64,000 nucleotides of DNA from Collinsella aerofaciens (GTDB taxonomy: Bacteria; Actinomycetota; Coriobacteriia; Coriobacteriales; Coriobacteriaceae). The position numbers and the translations under genes are program-made. Location: the NCBI RefSeq assembly GCF_015553355.1, contig NZ_JADNGN010000001.1, positions 75,388 through 139,387 on the forward strand. The letters are read 5' to 3'. Below are positions 1 to 10,243 of this stretch, one piece after another. The stretch's first letter is position 1; the number at the start of each line of letters is the position of its first letter. The notes beneath the pieces were generated by a model. It saw only the letters and a program-made list of their open reading frames with translations, was not told the origin of the DNA and ran no database searches.

Positions 1-546
1 CGGGAAGCGAACGCCCGAGAACATCGAAAGGGCAATGGGGAACTGCTTGTTCGAGTACTTGTTGAACACGGCAACGGTGATGCAACCAAGGATGATGCCG
101 CCAAACACGCCGGTATCGAGCACCTGAATGCCCATAACGGTGGCCTGGCCGGTTCCGGTAAGGCCGAGCATGCCGCTCGCATCGGCAAGAGAGCCGGTGG
201 CGTTGAGCACGATGTTGTTAGCCTGCAGGAACAGGAAGAACGACATCAGGGCGATCAGCGAAGCATGGCCCTTGTTCTTCTTTGCCATGGCGCCGGCGAT
301 GCCAACGCAGAACAGAATCGAGAGGTTGTTGATGATAAACATCAGCGACTGATAGACAACGGCGCCCACAAGCTGGAACGGACCGGAGCCCAGTACGGGG
401 ACCAAAGCGCAGATGGTCTTGTTGGTCAGAATGATGCCCACGATGAGCAGGATGCCGGCAACCGAGAGATACATCATCGGCTGGACGATCGACTTCGCGA
501 ACACCTCCAACGGCGCTTTGAAATTGAACTTCTTTTTTGCGGTCAT
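1..546 (-). CDS. PTS sugar transporter EIIC domain, glucose superfamily (partial, N-terminal part)
   Basis: The start lies inside the window and the gene runs off its left edge, so only about 182 residues are visible. The protein begins MTAKKKFNFKAPLEVFAK and then has several hydrophobic segments, with the ALMSFFLF and GGIILG stretches typical of EIIC of the glucose/N-acetylglucosamine/maltose superfamily. EIIC is the membrane channel that moves a sugar while EIIB phosphorylates it. Whether an EIIB domain is fused to the C terminus cannot be seen. A GGAAGGGGAG ribosome site precedes the ATG at 546. It lies downstream of an EIIA gene and a BglG-type antiterminator on the same strand, which suggests one sugar-induced unit. 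The substrate is not predictable from this part. Confidence 0.85.
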   Translation of the reverse strand, partial: MTAKKKFNFKAPLEVFAKSIVQPMMYLSVAGILLIVGIILTNKTICALVPVLGSGPFQLVGAVVYQSLMFIINNLSILFCVGIAGAMAKKNKGHASLIALMSFFLFLQANNIVLNATGSLADASGMLGLTGTGQATVMGIQVLDTGVFGGIILGCITVAVFNKYSNKQFPIALSMFSGVRFP

Positions 547-645
547 AGCGGTACTCCCCTTCCTTTTCCGCAAATTAAGACAGATGTGCCCTAGACAAGA
601 CTGTGAGCCTTGCCTTATATCAATCGATGTGTGGGCACGTTATGC

Positions 646-1512
646 CTAGAGACCAGGTTCTCCAAGCAGGTTAACAATGTGATATGCGAGATAACTCTTC
701 TCGGCATTGGTAACGACAACGTTATAGGTAGACGACAAGTGAGCGGCTATGGCATCCGCGCACGAGAATGCGCACGGATACGCCGTTTCGTCGATTCGGA
801 ACAGCGCGTCGCCACTGATTTGCCCGGCCGTAGGATCGAGTGCTCGCTGTGCGAAAAACTGCAGGTGACGAACGAAGCGTTCGTAAGGCAGCGAGGTGTC
901 ATCGAGGGTCGTGGCATAGCGCTCGGAAACAATCGCGAGCACGTCGCGAACAAGCTGGACCGAGATGATTAGACGGTCGGAGCGTTGCGGCATGGTGGCG
1001 TTGACGATATGCAGCGTAATAAAACCCTGCTCTTCTTCGCTCATCTGGATGCCCAAATAGTCCTTGATAATCTGAAGGGCACGGCCCGCAAGCGCGTACT
1101 CCTTGCGATAGAACTGCTGGATCTCGAGCAGCAGCGGATTCTCGCACGGAACGCCCTTGCGCTCGCGCTCCAAAGCAAGGCTGATATGGTCTGCGAGAGC
1201 AATGAGGATCTTATCGTTGATGTCGACATTGAGCTCTCGACGAAGCATCTGAACGATGTCCTCGGAAATCACGAGGTTGACGGTGGGGATGGACTCTAAA
1301 AGATGTGCCAAGCGGTCTATCGTACGCGAATCCTGAGAAGTTCCCTCCTGCAACGCGTAGGTCTTTTCGATCGACGCCTCGTCGATGGCATCGCCGGCAT
1401 GACGGCCAAAGCAGAGGCCTCGACCGATGACGATGAGCTCGGAGCCATCGTCCGAAGTGACCATTGCGACGTTGTTGTTAAAAACTCGCTTGATAACCAC
1501 GGTACCCACCAC
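646..1512 (-). CDS. BglG/LicT-family transcription antiterminator (CAT-PRD1-PRD2)
   Basis: 288 residues. The N terminus (VVIKRVFNNNVAMV) is the RNA-binding co-antiterminator domain, about residues 1-60. Two PTS regulation domains follow, about 65-170 and 175-285, with conserved histidine contexts such as ALADHISLAL, LHIVNAT and LAYHIVNLL. In this family, PTS-dependent phosphorylation of PRD histidines controls dimerisation and binding to an RNA antiterminator hairpin. The gene sits between the EIIA gene, which ends 6 bases upstream of its first start codon, and the EIIC gene. This fits local control of the PTS genes. The start is uncertain: GTG codons at 1512, 1509 and 1500 are possible and none has a strong ribosome site, so translation may be coupled to EIIA. 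Confidence 0.9.
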   Translation of the reverse strand: MVGTVVIKRVFNNNVAMVTSDDGSELIVIGRGLCFGRHAGDAIDEASIEKTYALQEGTSQDSRTIDRLAHLLESIPTVNLVISEDIVQMLRRELNVDINDKILIALADHISLALERERKGVPCENPLLLEIQQFYRKEYALAGRALQIIKDYLGIQMSEEEQGFITLHIVNATMPQRSDRLIISVQLVRDVLAIVSERYATTLDDTSLPYERFVRHLQFFAQRALDPTAGQISGDALFRIDETAYPCAFSCADAIAAHLSSTYNVVVTNAEKSYLAYHIVNLLGEPGL

Positions 1513-1518
1513 AAGTAT

Positions 1519-2031
1519 TTACTCGGAAAGCCAGACGACAGGCTCTTTAACAGCAACAGGGCCGGAAGCATGCTCACGAAGAGTCGAGTTCTCCGAACGC
1601 TCGCACACGATAACGAAGACCGTGGGATCGAAGCCGGCGGCGCGGACTGCGTCGAAATCGACCTCGACGAGAGGCTGACCTGCGTCGACATGGTCACCCT
1701 GGGCAACAAGCGCATGGAAACCCTTGCCCTCAAGTTTAACAGTGTCGATTCCGATGTGCAGCATCACCTGAGCAGAGCTGTCGTCGGACATAATGCCCAG
1801 CGCGTGCTCAGTCGGAAACAGCGCCGCGACGGTACCGGAAACAGGAGCGCACACCGTTCCCTCTTGGGGAACCACGGCAACGCCATCGCCCACGGCACGG
1901 CTGCTAAAAGCAGGGTCATTGGTATTTTCTAGATAAACAAGCTCGCCGGAAACGGGAGCGAGGATTTCGAACTCGGAAGCTGCAGTCTTCTGCTCATCCG
2001 AACCGCCCATCAGGCGAGAAAAGAAACCCAT
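1519..2031 (-). CDS. PTS glucose-type EIIA (Crr-like)
   Basis: 170 residues, the usual length for a stand-alone IIA-Glc protein. It carries ILAPVSGELVYLE near the N terminus and the active-site region MLHIGIDTVKLEGKGF, whose histidine accepts phosphate from HPr. The ending VKEPVVWLSE is also typical. It acts in the cytoplasm as phosphate donor to EIIB of the sugar transporter and can serve as a regulator. The ATG at 2031 is chosen because AAGGGA lies nine bases upstream; a longer reading frame starting at 2094 has no ribosome site. It is the first gene of the leftward EIIA-antiterminator-EIIC group. Confidence 0.92.
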   Translation of the reverse strand: MGFFSRLMGGSDEQKTAASEFEILAPVSGELVYLENTNDPAFSSRAVGDGVAVVPQEGTVCAPVSGTVAALFPTEHALGIMSDDSSAQVMLHIGIDTVKLEGKGFHALVAQGDHVDAGQPLVEVDFDAVRAAGFDPTVFVIVCERSENSTLREHASGPVAVKEPVVWLSE

Positions 2032-2111
2032 GGTGGCATGTCCCTTCATAAATATAGCCCAACCAAAATCAAGCGAATGCATCCATAGAGACACACCCGT
2101 TCAAAGACTTT

Positions 2112-2143
2112 GGTTAGGCCCACGTCCGAGGGACTCGGTAACC
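2112..2143 (-). promoter_or_regulatory. hairpin in the leader of the PTS operon (possible antiterminator target)
   Basis: Read on the minus strand, this leader has outer arms GGTTA and TAACC around an inner stem CCGAG-TCC-CTCGG, about 80 bases before the EIIA start. BglG-family proteins bind imperfect hairpins in leaders of this kind. The asymmetric internal loop is loosely reminiscent of such a site. I cannot see a clear overlapping terminator, so the assignment is tentative. Confidence 0.3.
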
Positions 2144-2250
2144 TTCCGCATTTCTTTTTACGGGAGCTATTGTAGGCAACAGCAAAGCCGGAATAGTCAT
2201 CATGACCGGTGAGCGGTATTTTTTCTTCGATAAACGGTATTTAGGCGGCA

Positions 2251-2298
2251 CTTAGGGACGTTCCTTTCCCGCCGGCACCCAGGGGCACTCCTTGCAGC
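2251..2298 (-). repeat. 48-bp interspersed repeat, copy 1 (pairs with 47956..48002)
   Basis: Read on the minus strand the copy runs from GCTGCAAGGAGTGCCCC to GGGAAAGGAACGTCCC. It matches 47956..48002 on the plus strand over nearly its full length, with a few substitutions. It lies just after the stop of the EFR1-type gene, between that gene and the PTS genes. No coding capacity is apparent. Confidence 0.7.
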
Positions 2299-2311
2299 AA
2301 TTTCGTATGCG

Positions 2312-3073
2312 CTAGATGAAGAGCTCGCATTCCTTCCGCACGACGCAAACCTTGCTCAACATCTGGGAAACAGCGGATAGCTTGTTGGGATCAAGCTTGC
2401 GAGCGCCTCGCGGACATACGGCGATGCAGCGCATGCAGGAGATGCACGCCTCGCCAGCTGCTCGCTTGGGGTCGCCCTTGTCGATAGCACAAACGGGGCA
2501 CGCCGCGGCGCATGCACCGCAGGAGGCGCAATCCTCTGTTGCCTCGGGTGCCATGCGATGACCTCCAGCTTGTTTATAAGGACGATTGCCGGGAATAGAG
2601 GGCTCGGATGCGTCCTCAGCCAACAGCTTTTGCTGAATTTGCTGCGCAAACTCTGCGAGCTGCGCCGCATCCTGCGCATCCGGTCGCCCAGCAGCAAACT
2701 GACGAGCAACGGAATGCTCAGCAATAGCAGAAACCGCTGCAACCACCCTAAATCCGGCGCGCTTCGCAACGTCCTCCAGCTCTACGAGCGTGTCCTCAAA
2801 CGCGCGGTTTCCGTATACACAAACCAAAACAGTCCGAGCCCCGTTGCCGCGCACCATGCCCAACCGGTCAGCCACCACAGCCGGGATTCTACCGGCATAC
2901 GCCGGCGCAGAGATTACGGCCACGTCGTCCTTAGTCATCGAGACAGCGCTGAAATCTAGCCCGCTATCGGTCAAATCGACGGTAACGGTATTCTTGTCCA
3001 GCGCCCCGGCCACAAGGCCAGACACCTTCCGCGTTCCGCCCGTCGGACTAAACACAATTTCGAATACGCTCAT
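2312..3073 (-). CDS. EFR1-type ferredoxin-flavodoxin fusion protein
   Basis: 253 residues. The N-terminal half is flavodoxin-like and begins with the FMN phosphate loop FSPTGGTRK. The C-terminal part has two [4Fe-4S] ferredoxin motifs, CASCGACAAACPVCAI and CISCMRCIAVCP. This order matches the EFR1 family of iron-sulfur flavoproteins found in anaerobes, which are presumed to carry electrons between ferredoxin and flavin partners. The specific partner is unknown. It stands alone between a PTS operon and a helicase gene. The ATG at 3073 opens directly into the family's conserved start, and AGGGTG lies upstream. Confidence 0.88.
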   Translation of the reverse strand: MSVFEIVFSPTGGTRKVSGLVAGALDKNTVTVDLTDSGLDFSAVSMTKDDVAVISAPAYAGRIPAVVADRLGMVRGNGARTVLVCVYGNRAFEDTLVELEDVAKRAGFRVVAAVSAIAEHSVARQFAAGRPDAQDAAQLAEFAQQIQQKLLAEDASEPSIPGNRPYKQAGGHRMAPEATEDCASCGACAAACPVCAIDKGDPKRAAGEACISCMRCIAVCPRGARKLDPNKLSAVSQMLSKVCVVRKECELFI

Positions 3074-3625
3074 CGAGGCACCCTCTCCCTACGCCAGGCA
3101 ACACGTCAAGCCGTTTTCACATTCAGACAGAGTATACGGCGCATGGGGGGGAGCTCCCCGTTTTGGTGCGCTAGGCAGCCCGATACACCAACCCATACTG
3201 CCCGCCTTTTCGGTTTGCATAATTCCCGGTACAGATTGCATATATTTACTGGATACCGCCGCGTTCTCCTGAGGTACCCCATCCTGGCCCGTGCAAAAAA
3301 CGGAGTATTCTGCAACGTGACCGCGCCAGCACCGCCGCGGGCGGGCAAAACTGTAGGGCGCTGCGTCATTTAGGGTTCCGACATAGCGAGAATGACGTAC
3401 CTTTGCTTCGAAAAACGGCGAAATCTAACTCAAACGCTCATAGGAGATATCTGAAGGCTGCCATTGGCAATACCGAATCGTATGCAGCCAGCTAGAGCTG
3501 CTGAATACTCCAAAAAATGCACGGCGCACCCCATAGGACTCATTGTTGCATGGCGGAAAATAGGTCCTCAGCATCCCCCAGATGCATTCCCGAGAAAATC
3601 ACGTTTGAATTAGCGATGGACACGG
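3074..3625. other. intergenic region with no recognised gene
   Basis: About 550 bases between the EFR1-type gene and the helicase terminator, so it must hold the promoter of the leftward EFR1 gene. Short reading frames here have no ribosome site, no recognisable domain and poor codon usage. I see no tRNA, riboswitch or repeat. Confidence 0.5.
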
Positions 3626-3663
3626 CAAACAAAAGGGCCCGAGCGTTGTTTGCTCGGGCCCTT
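3626..3663 (-). terminator. intrinsic terminator of the DEAD-box helicase gene
   Basis: Perfect 12-bp arms AAGGGCCCGAGC and GCTCGGGCCCTT separated by a 7-base loop. On the minus strand they are followed by TTTTGTTT. It lies about 30 bases after the helicase stop codon. Confidence 0.9.
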
Positions 3664-3695
3664 AGCTTGTCTCACGCTAGCGCGCGATGCGCATC

Positions 3696-5945
<2,250 letters not shown>

Positions 5946-6216
5946 ATGTTGTTGTTCCTTATCTGCACGCGCAATGGGCACGGCATGCGGCCGCGCGGGC
6001 GTGCTTGGTAGTGCGCTAATACATACAAAAACGGGTGCGCACAGAGAGGACGTTGCTCAGCACGCTGGCGATCGCTTTGGCAGCCCTATCACGCGCCGTC
6101 CAGACGCAGCAGCTCTAAGCGATGGAGCAGATTCGCCGCCGGTTAGTATACCCGTACTCCGTATGCCCCCACGTAAACCACAGATGACGAGGCGGACGGG
6201 GCCGATCTGGGGCGAT

Positions 6217-6356
6217 TGTCTCAATCTGTAACATCCACAGGGCAAATCTTCCTCTACGTGTTACAGATCGAGACAAACGGTCGACACGGTTCACAAACAT
6301 CTCAATCCGTAACAGTTACCGAGTAAAATCGGTCCCAATTGTTATAGATCAAGACA
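6217..6356. repeat. 59-bp palindromic unit array I (2 units)
   Basis: Units at 6217..6275 and 6298..6356. Each has a left arm close to TGTCTCRATCTGTAACA and a right arm close to TGTTACAGATCGAGACA, with exactly 25 bases between the arms. The starts are 81 bases apart. The second unit has one change in each arm (CCGTAACA and GTTATAG). The array lies between the divergent helicase gene and the FHA gene. Confidence 0.95.
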
Positions 6357-6421
6357 GAGGGAGATTTCCGTCCAGTCCAAACCAAATCTCTCGGTCTTCC
6401 TGCAATTTCGGACATGTGGCC

Positions 6422-6427
6422 TATAAT
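6422..6427 (+). promoter_or_regulatory. -10 element upstream of the FHA gene
   Basis: A perfect TATAAT lies 108 bases before the GTG start of the FHA gene. The -35 region at the expected distance (around 6399..6404, CCTGCA) is poor, so this is a candidate only. It lies just downstream of the second palindromic unit of array I. Confidence 0.4.
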
Positions 6428-6534
6428 GTTGCTTTGGTTACGCTACATGTTGCGCAGCCATTTAATACGTCGCCCACCGGGGGCCATTAATTCCTATCGC
6501 CTTATTGGCTAGGAAGCAATCAAAGGAGGTATCC

Positions 6535-7497
6535 GTGGCAGCAGAGACGCCGTGCTCGGTCCTCTATAACGATATTCGCTCGTTCGGCGGTCTTAAACAT
6601 CTCGAGATCGCCCGAATGCTCATCAATGGAAACTCTTATCTCGGCAGTACCCTGCTCGAGAAATGCTCTTCCAACCGCTCGTATCTCACCCGTTACATCG
6701 TCCATCGCGAGCCTGACCAGTGCGCGCCCGCCATCTACAGCGACTTTGCCGTCACCACGCTCAATCTTTCCGCGGCAATCTGCAGCAAGCTCGGCGGCGA
6801 CGAGTCCGCCTATCAGGCAATCGCCGAGCACTATCGCGGCCCGGCCGCCAACGAAATGATGTCGGCTCTCGCCAGCTACAAGCTGGACAGCCGCCTATAT
6901 GCAAATGCCCTCAATCACATCGACAACTTTGACGGCAATGCCGTGCGCGAGAAGAGTACGCTTTACCTTATGCTCTTTGTGGCAACGGGGGCGCTCGCCG
7001 ACCCCATCCAAGGCGTGGCCACCGTCGAGCGCTTTTGCGACAGCAAGACAGGCGGGCACTTTGGCACCACCGAAACTACCGTCGGACGTGGCTTTATGAG
7101 CAGCCTGGAGCAGCCGCGCGCTGTCGCCCCCAACCTCGGTCTGCTCAGAACCCATGCCGACAACTGCGCCGACATGCAAATCCATCCCCTCACACGCGAT
7201 CCGCGCGGCACGGTAATTGGGTCCTTGCCCAAAACCTCGCCCAGCATCACCGATGTGGGCGCTGATGCATCGCGCGAGCATCTCCGCATTTGGCTCGAAG
7301 GTGGACACTGGTACGCCCAGGGCCTTGGGTCGACCAACGGCACAGTGCTCGAATCGGGCGCGGGCGACGGCGATATTGTGATTGAGCCGCCGCGCGACCA
7401 ACGCGAACCCGGCAAGATCTATCCCCCGGTGGCAATCGAAAACAGCGACAGGCTCCATCTGGGTCTCTACACGACATTCCTTGTCATTGTGGACTAG
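6535..7497 (+). CDS. FHA-domain protein, phosphothreonine reader partnered with a kinase
   Basis: 320 residues. The C-terminal third, about residues 225-320, is a forkhead-associated domain with GTVIGSLP, the SREHLRIW strand and the GSTNGTVL loop that contacts phosphothreonine. The N-terminal 220 residues are mostly helical and not recognised by me. The start is the GTG at 6535 because a strong AAAGGAGG site sits five bases upstream; the in-frame TTG at 6505 would lie before that site. The next gene encodes a Ser/Thr protein kinase on the same strand, so this is probably its substrate or adaptor. A hairpin between the two genes suggests they are at least partly separate transcripts. Confidence 0.88.
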   Translation: MAAETPCSVLYNDIRSFGGLKHLEIARMLINGNSYLGSTLLEKCSSNRSYLTRYIVHREPDQCAPAIYSDFAVTTLNLSAAICSKLGGDESAYQAIAEHYRGPAANEMMSALASYKLDSRLYANALNHIDNFDGNAVREKSTLYLMLFVATGALADPIQGVATVERFCDSKTGGHFGTTETTVGRGFMSSLEQPRAVAPNLGLLRTHADNCADMQIHPLTRDPRGTVIGSLPKTSPSITDVGADASREHLRIWLEGGHWYAQGLGSTNGTVLESGAGDGDIVIEPPRDQREPGKIYPPVAIENSDRLHLGLYTTFLVIVD

Positions 7498-7500
7498 CGC

Positions 7501-7545
7501 GGACGGCGATCGAAAGACGGTCGCCGTCCGTCTTTCGTCTTCTAC
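7501..7545 (+). terminator. probable terminator or attenuator after the FHA gene
   Basis: GGACGGCGA and TCGCCGTCC form a 9-bp stem with an 11-base loop, followed by a T-rich but interrupted stretch (GTCTTTCGTCTTC). It starts three bases after the stop codon of the FHA gene. Confidence 0.6.
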
Positions 7546-7575
7546 CTTCTGCGTCGTAAACGACAATACTCAGCG

Positions 7576-7636
7576 GTATACGTGGGCAGCGCGGCTATCA
7601 TAGTACTTTATCGATATCCGCACTGCCCACGTATAC
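7576..7636 (+). promoter_or_regulatory. 14-bp inverted repeat before the kinase gene
   Basis: Arms GTATACGTGGGCAG (7576..7589) and CTGCCCACGTATAC (7623..7636) are perfect complements, 33 bases apart, and end 32 bases before the kinase start. The AT-rich spacer (TATCATAGTACTTTATCG) could hold a promoter. This could be a paired operator or a leader hairpin. No matching regulator is known to me. Confidence 0.5.
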
Positions 7637-7668
7637 GCGCGGCAACCCATGCCAGACAAAGGAACGCC

Positions 7669-9753
7669 ATGGATACTACCGATAGCGCCTATGGCGACAA
7701 ACTCATCCGTCTCGATACGTTCGACACCGCCGTGGCGGTCGACCCCAGCGCCGAGGACGACGCCAAGCGTCGGTTTATGACACTTATTCTTCAAACGACC
7801 CGTCGCAACAACGGCAACATCGGGCACGTACTGCGCGCGACCAACACGAGCGGCGAGGTCTTTGCCGTCAAGCTACTCAAGGACAACGCCATCCTTTCCG
7901 GCCAAGCCCCCGACCGCTCCGCCGAGCAATCGGCCGCGCACCTGGCCAACACCGCCGCGCTGTTCGAGGAGTACCGTCATCTGTGTACCGTCTCGCACCT
8001 GCGCGGATTTCCGCGCGTCTATGGCTACGGATCGTGCGAGGACGACCCGCTTATCCTCATGGAGTGGGTCGAGGGCACCTCGCTCAAGCAGGCGCTGCCT
8101 CTGCTTCCGCACGACGCCTCGGGCGGGCTGACCACCCAGATGGTGGCCGCCGTCGGAAACGCCGTGCTTCGCGCGCTCTTGATGACCCAAGGCCTCGTGA
8201 ATCCGGTCGTCCATCGCGACCTTTCGCCTGCCAATATCATGTTCCGTACCGCTAGCCGAACGCTCGAGCAACAGATCGCCGATTGCTCCTTTGACCCCTG
8301 CCTCATCGACATGGGCTCCGCGACCATGGCCCTCGGTGACGACACAATCACCCGACGTGCCGACATTTGGCGCTTTGCCACGCCCGCATACGCCGCGCCC
8401 GAGATGCTCACGCAGGATATCGAAGGCATCGCGGCCCTTCGCCGCTCGCCCGCGATCGACGTCTATGCGCTTTCGAGCATTCTGTACCAGCTCTACAGCG
8501 GTCGCAAACCGTTCGATGTTAAGTCGACGGGTGCCGCGGCAACCGGCTCGTTCTACCTCATAAAGACCAAGGCCAGGCCGGTACCGCTCGAGCCGCGATG
8601 CAATGACGACGAGGCGCTCGTCCAGATCATCATGAAAGGCATCTCGGTCGAACAGGGCGATCGCCCTACCGAGCAGCAGATGCTCGAGGTGCTCTCGACA
8701 TACCTCCCCACTGCAGAATCTGAGGACCGCGAGGGCGCAGGAGACGAGGCCGCGATTGATATCGATTCTGGCACGCACCTTAAGGTCGACGTCGCCGGCG
8801 AGCGCGCACGAGAGATCCTGGAGCAGGCCCGTCACGATGCCATGACCCGCCGTCGCTTTATTATCGGCGGCGTCGTTGCAGTCGTTGCGGGGCTCGGCGT
8901 CATTGGCGCGGCGACCCGTGGCTTTGGCATCCCCGACTACCTCAATGGCATCCGCAGCTCTCTTGACGACTACACTTGGGCTCAGCTGCAGGAGATTTCG
9001 CTTAAGATTAAGGCCGCCGGGACCCGTAGCGAGGCACGCGAGATTGCCAAGCGCTATCATCTGCTCGATGCCGATGGGCATATCCCCTATCCGTGCACCA
9101 AGCGCGTGAGGCTCGCCAACGGGCTGCACGTCGGCGCGCAGCTTGTGGGCATCCGTCACGACGAGCTTCTGGACGGGACGGGCAAGGCCGGACTGACGTT
9201 TATGTTCAATGCCGGCATTGCCGAGCGCGGTGCTGCGGCTGAACCGCCGAGCGCCGGCTGGGCAGATTGCGAGCTGCGGGAATGGCTCGACAGCGACGGC
9301 CTTAAGCTGCTGCCCAACGAGTTGCGCGCGCTCATCAAGTCTGTCAAAAAGATCTCGAATAACGTTGGCGCCGCCAGAAGCGCATCGTGTCTGAGCGAGT
9401 TGTCCGCAACCCTTTGGCTGCCCGCCATGGTCGAGCTGTGTGGTACGCAACCGCCCGATTCGTTTGCCGAGGACTTTCACTACCTGGCCGACATCTATAA
9501 CGGCGAGGGCAAGGAGTACCAACTGTTCCGCGAGCTTAAAGTGAGTCCGTATTCCACGAACGAGACGTTGGTTCGCCAGTGGAAGGGCAAGGACATCTGT
9601 TGGTGGGAACGAACGGTGAGTCCCGACACATCGGAGAGCGAAGGCACACTCTATATAAATCGCGTGGGACACGACGGCGACGTCTTTACGTACGCAACGC
9701 CTGCGGACAGCCCCAAGAAGCAAACCTGCGTGATCCCCGGGTTCTGCATCTAG
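7669..9753 (+). CDS. membrane Ser/Thr protein kinase with DUF6273-like sensor domain
   Basis: 694 residues. The kinase domain has the ATP lysine in FAVKLLKD (about residue 68), the catalytic loop HRDLSPANIMF (Asp about 185), a metal-binding DMG in place of DFG (Asp about 215) and an APEM activation-segment end. The lysine normally found in HRDLKP is serine here. One transmembrane helix follows at about 398-418, after a charged MTRRR. The outer C-terminal region contains WADCELREWLDS and IKSVKKISNN, which resembles DUF6273. The design is a cytoplasmic kinase with an outside sensing domain. The ATG at 7669 has AAAGGA five bases upstream. It follows the FHA gene; no PP2C phosphatase is nearby. 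Confidence 0.9.
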   Translation: MDTTDSAYGDKLIRLDTFDTAVAVDPSAEDDAKRRFMTLILQTTRRNNGNIGHVLRATNTSGEVFAVKLLKDNAILSGQAPDRSAEQSAAHLANTAALFEEYRHLCTVSHLRGFPRVYGYGSCEDDPLILMEWVEGTSLKQALPLLPHDASGGLTTQMVAAVGNAVLRALLMTQGLVNPVVHRDLSPANIMFRTASRTLEQQIADCSFDPCLIDMGSATMALGDDTITRRADIWRFATPAYAAPEMLTQDIEGIAALRRSPAIDVYALSSILYQLYSGRKPFDVKSTGAAATGSFYLIKTKARPVPLEPRCNDDEALVQIIMKGISVEQGDRPTEQQMLEVLSTYLPTAESEDREGAGDEAAIDIDSGTHLKVDVAGERAREILEQARHDAMTRRRFIIGGVVAVVAGLGVIGAATRGFGIPDYLNGIRSSLDDYTWAQLQEISLKIKAAGTRSEAREIAKRYHLLDADGHIPYPCTKRVRLANGLHVGAQLVGIRHDELLDGTGKAGLTFMFNAGIAERGAAAEPPSAGWADCELREWLDSDGLKLLPNELRALIKSVKKISNNVGAARSASCLSELSATLWLPAMVELCGTQPPDSFAEDFHYLADIYNGEGKEYQLFRELKVSPYSTNETLVRQWKGKDICWWERTVSPDTSESEGTLYINRVGHDGDVFTYATPADSPKKQTCVIPGFCI

Positions 9754-9793
9754 GCAGCGGGCACCTTGCCGCGGCGGGTCCCTCCCCGGCAAA

Positions 9794-10093
9794 TGTCTTG
9801 ATCTGTAACACTAGCTCGGCAGATACAGGTCTAGATGTTACAGAACGAGACAAACCCCAACCCCGCGAGACAACATCTCAATCTGTAACAGTAAGGGGTT
9901 AAAAACCGGCCCAGATGTTACAGATCAAGACATTTGAGTTGACCGCGGACGGTTTGTCTCGATCTGTAACAGTTAGAGGTCATATTTGCTGCTAGATGTT
10001 ACAGATTGAGACATTGAGTTTCCCGCCAACTGTTTGTCTTGATCTGTAACAAATACTCGGTAAAACGGGGTCTAGTTGTTACAGATCGAGATG
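9794..10093. repeat. 59-bp palindromic unit array II (4 units)
   Basis: Units at 9794..9852, 9874..9932, 9955..10013 and 10035..10093. Every unit has 17-bp arms around a 25-base spacer; consecutive starts are 80, 81 and 80 bases apart. The arms match the TGTCTYRATCTGTAACA consensus with few changes. The array begins 40 bases after the kinase stop codon and ends about 70 bases before the copper promoter. It occupies most of the 490-base gap and I see no reading frame in it. Confidence 0.95.
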
Positions 10094-10165
10094 TTTGACA
10101 TGAACTGCCAACGATTGAGCAGCCACCCCCATCTGTAGCGAAATGTCATACATTTCTTTCTGCAC

Positions 10166-10196
10166 TGGACACCCCCAGGGGGTATGGGTGTATAGT
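10166..10196 (+). promoter_or_regulatory. copper-operon promoter with CsoR-type operator
   Basis: A TGGACA -35 and a TATAGT -10 are separated by 19 bases. The spacer is filled by ACACCCCCAGGGGGTATGGG, which closely resembles the GC-rich operators (TACCCY..GGGGGTATGG) of known copper-sensing CsoR repressors. Binding there would block RNA polymerase. A CsoR gene lies at the end of the same gene group, which supports the reading. Confidence 0.8.
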
Positions 10197-10243
10197 ATCA
10201 GCAGGCAAACCTTCTCACCACCGAATTACAGAAAGGAGAAGCC

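Noticed and set aside
6217-6356. 59-bp palindromes as intrinsic terminators
   Set aside because: No T-run follows either arm in nearly all units, and arrays also lie between divergent genes, where no terminator is needed.
7873-9792. 639-residue minus-strand reading frame
   Set aside because: Antisense of the kinase, which has all catalytic motifs.
9794-10093. CRISPR array
   Set aside because: The regular 80-bp period looks CRISPR-like, but each unit is a palindrome with alternating arm orientation, the spacers share sequence features, there are at most four units and no cas genes are in the window.
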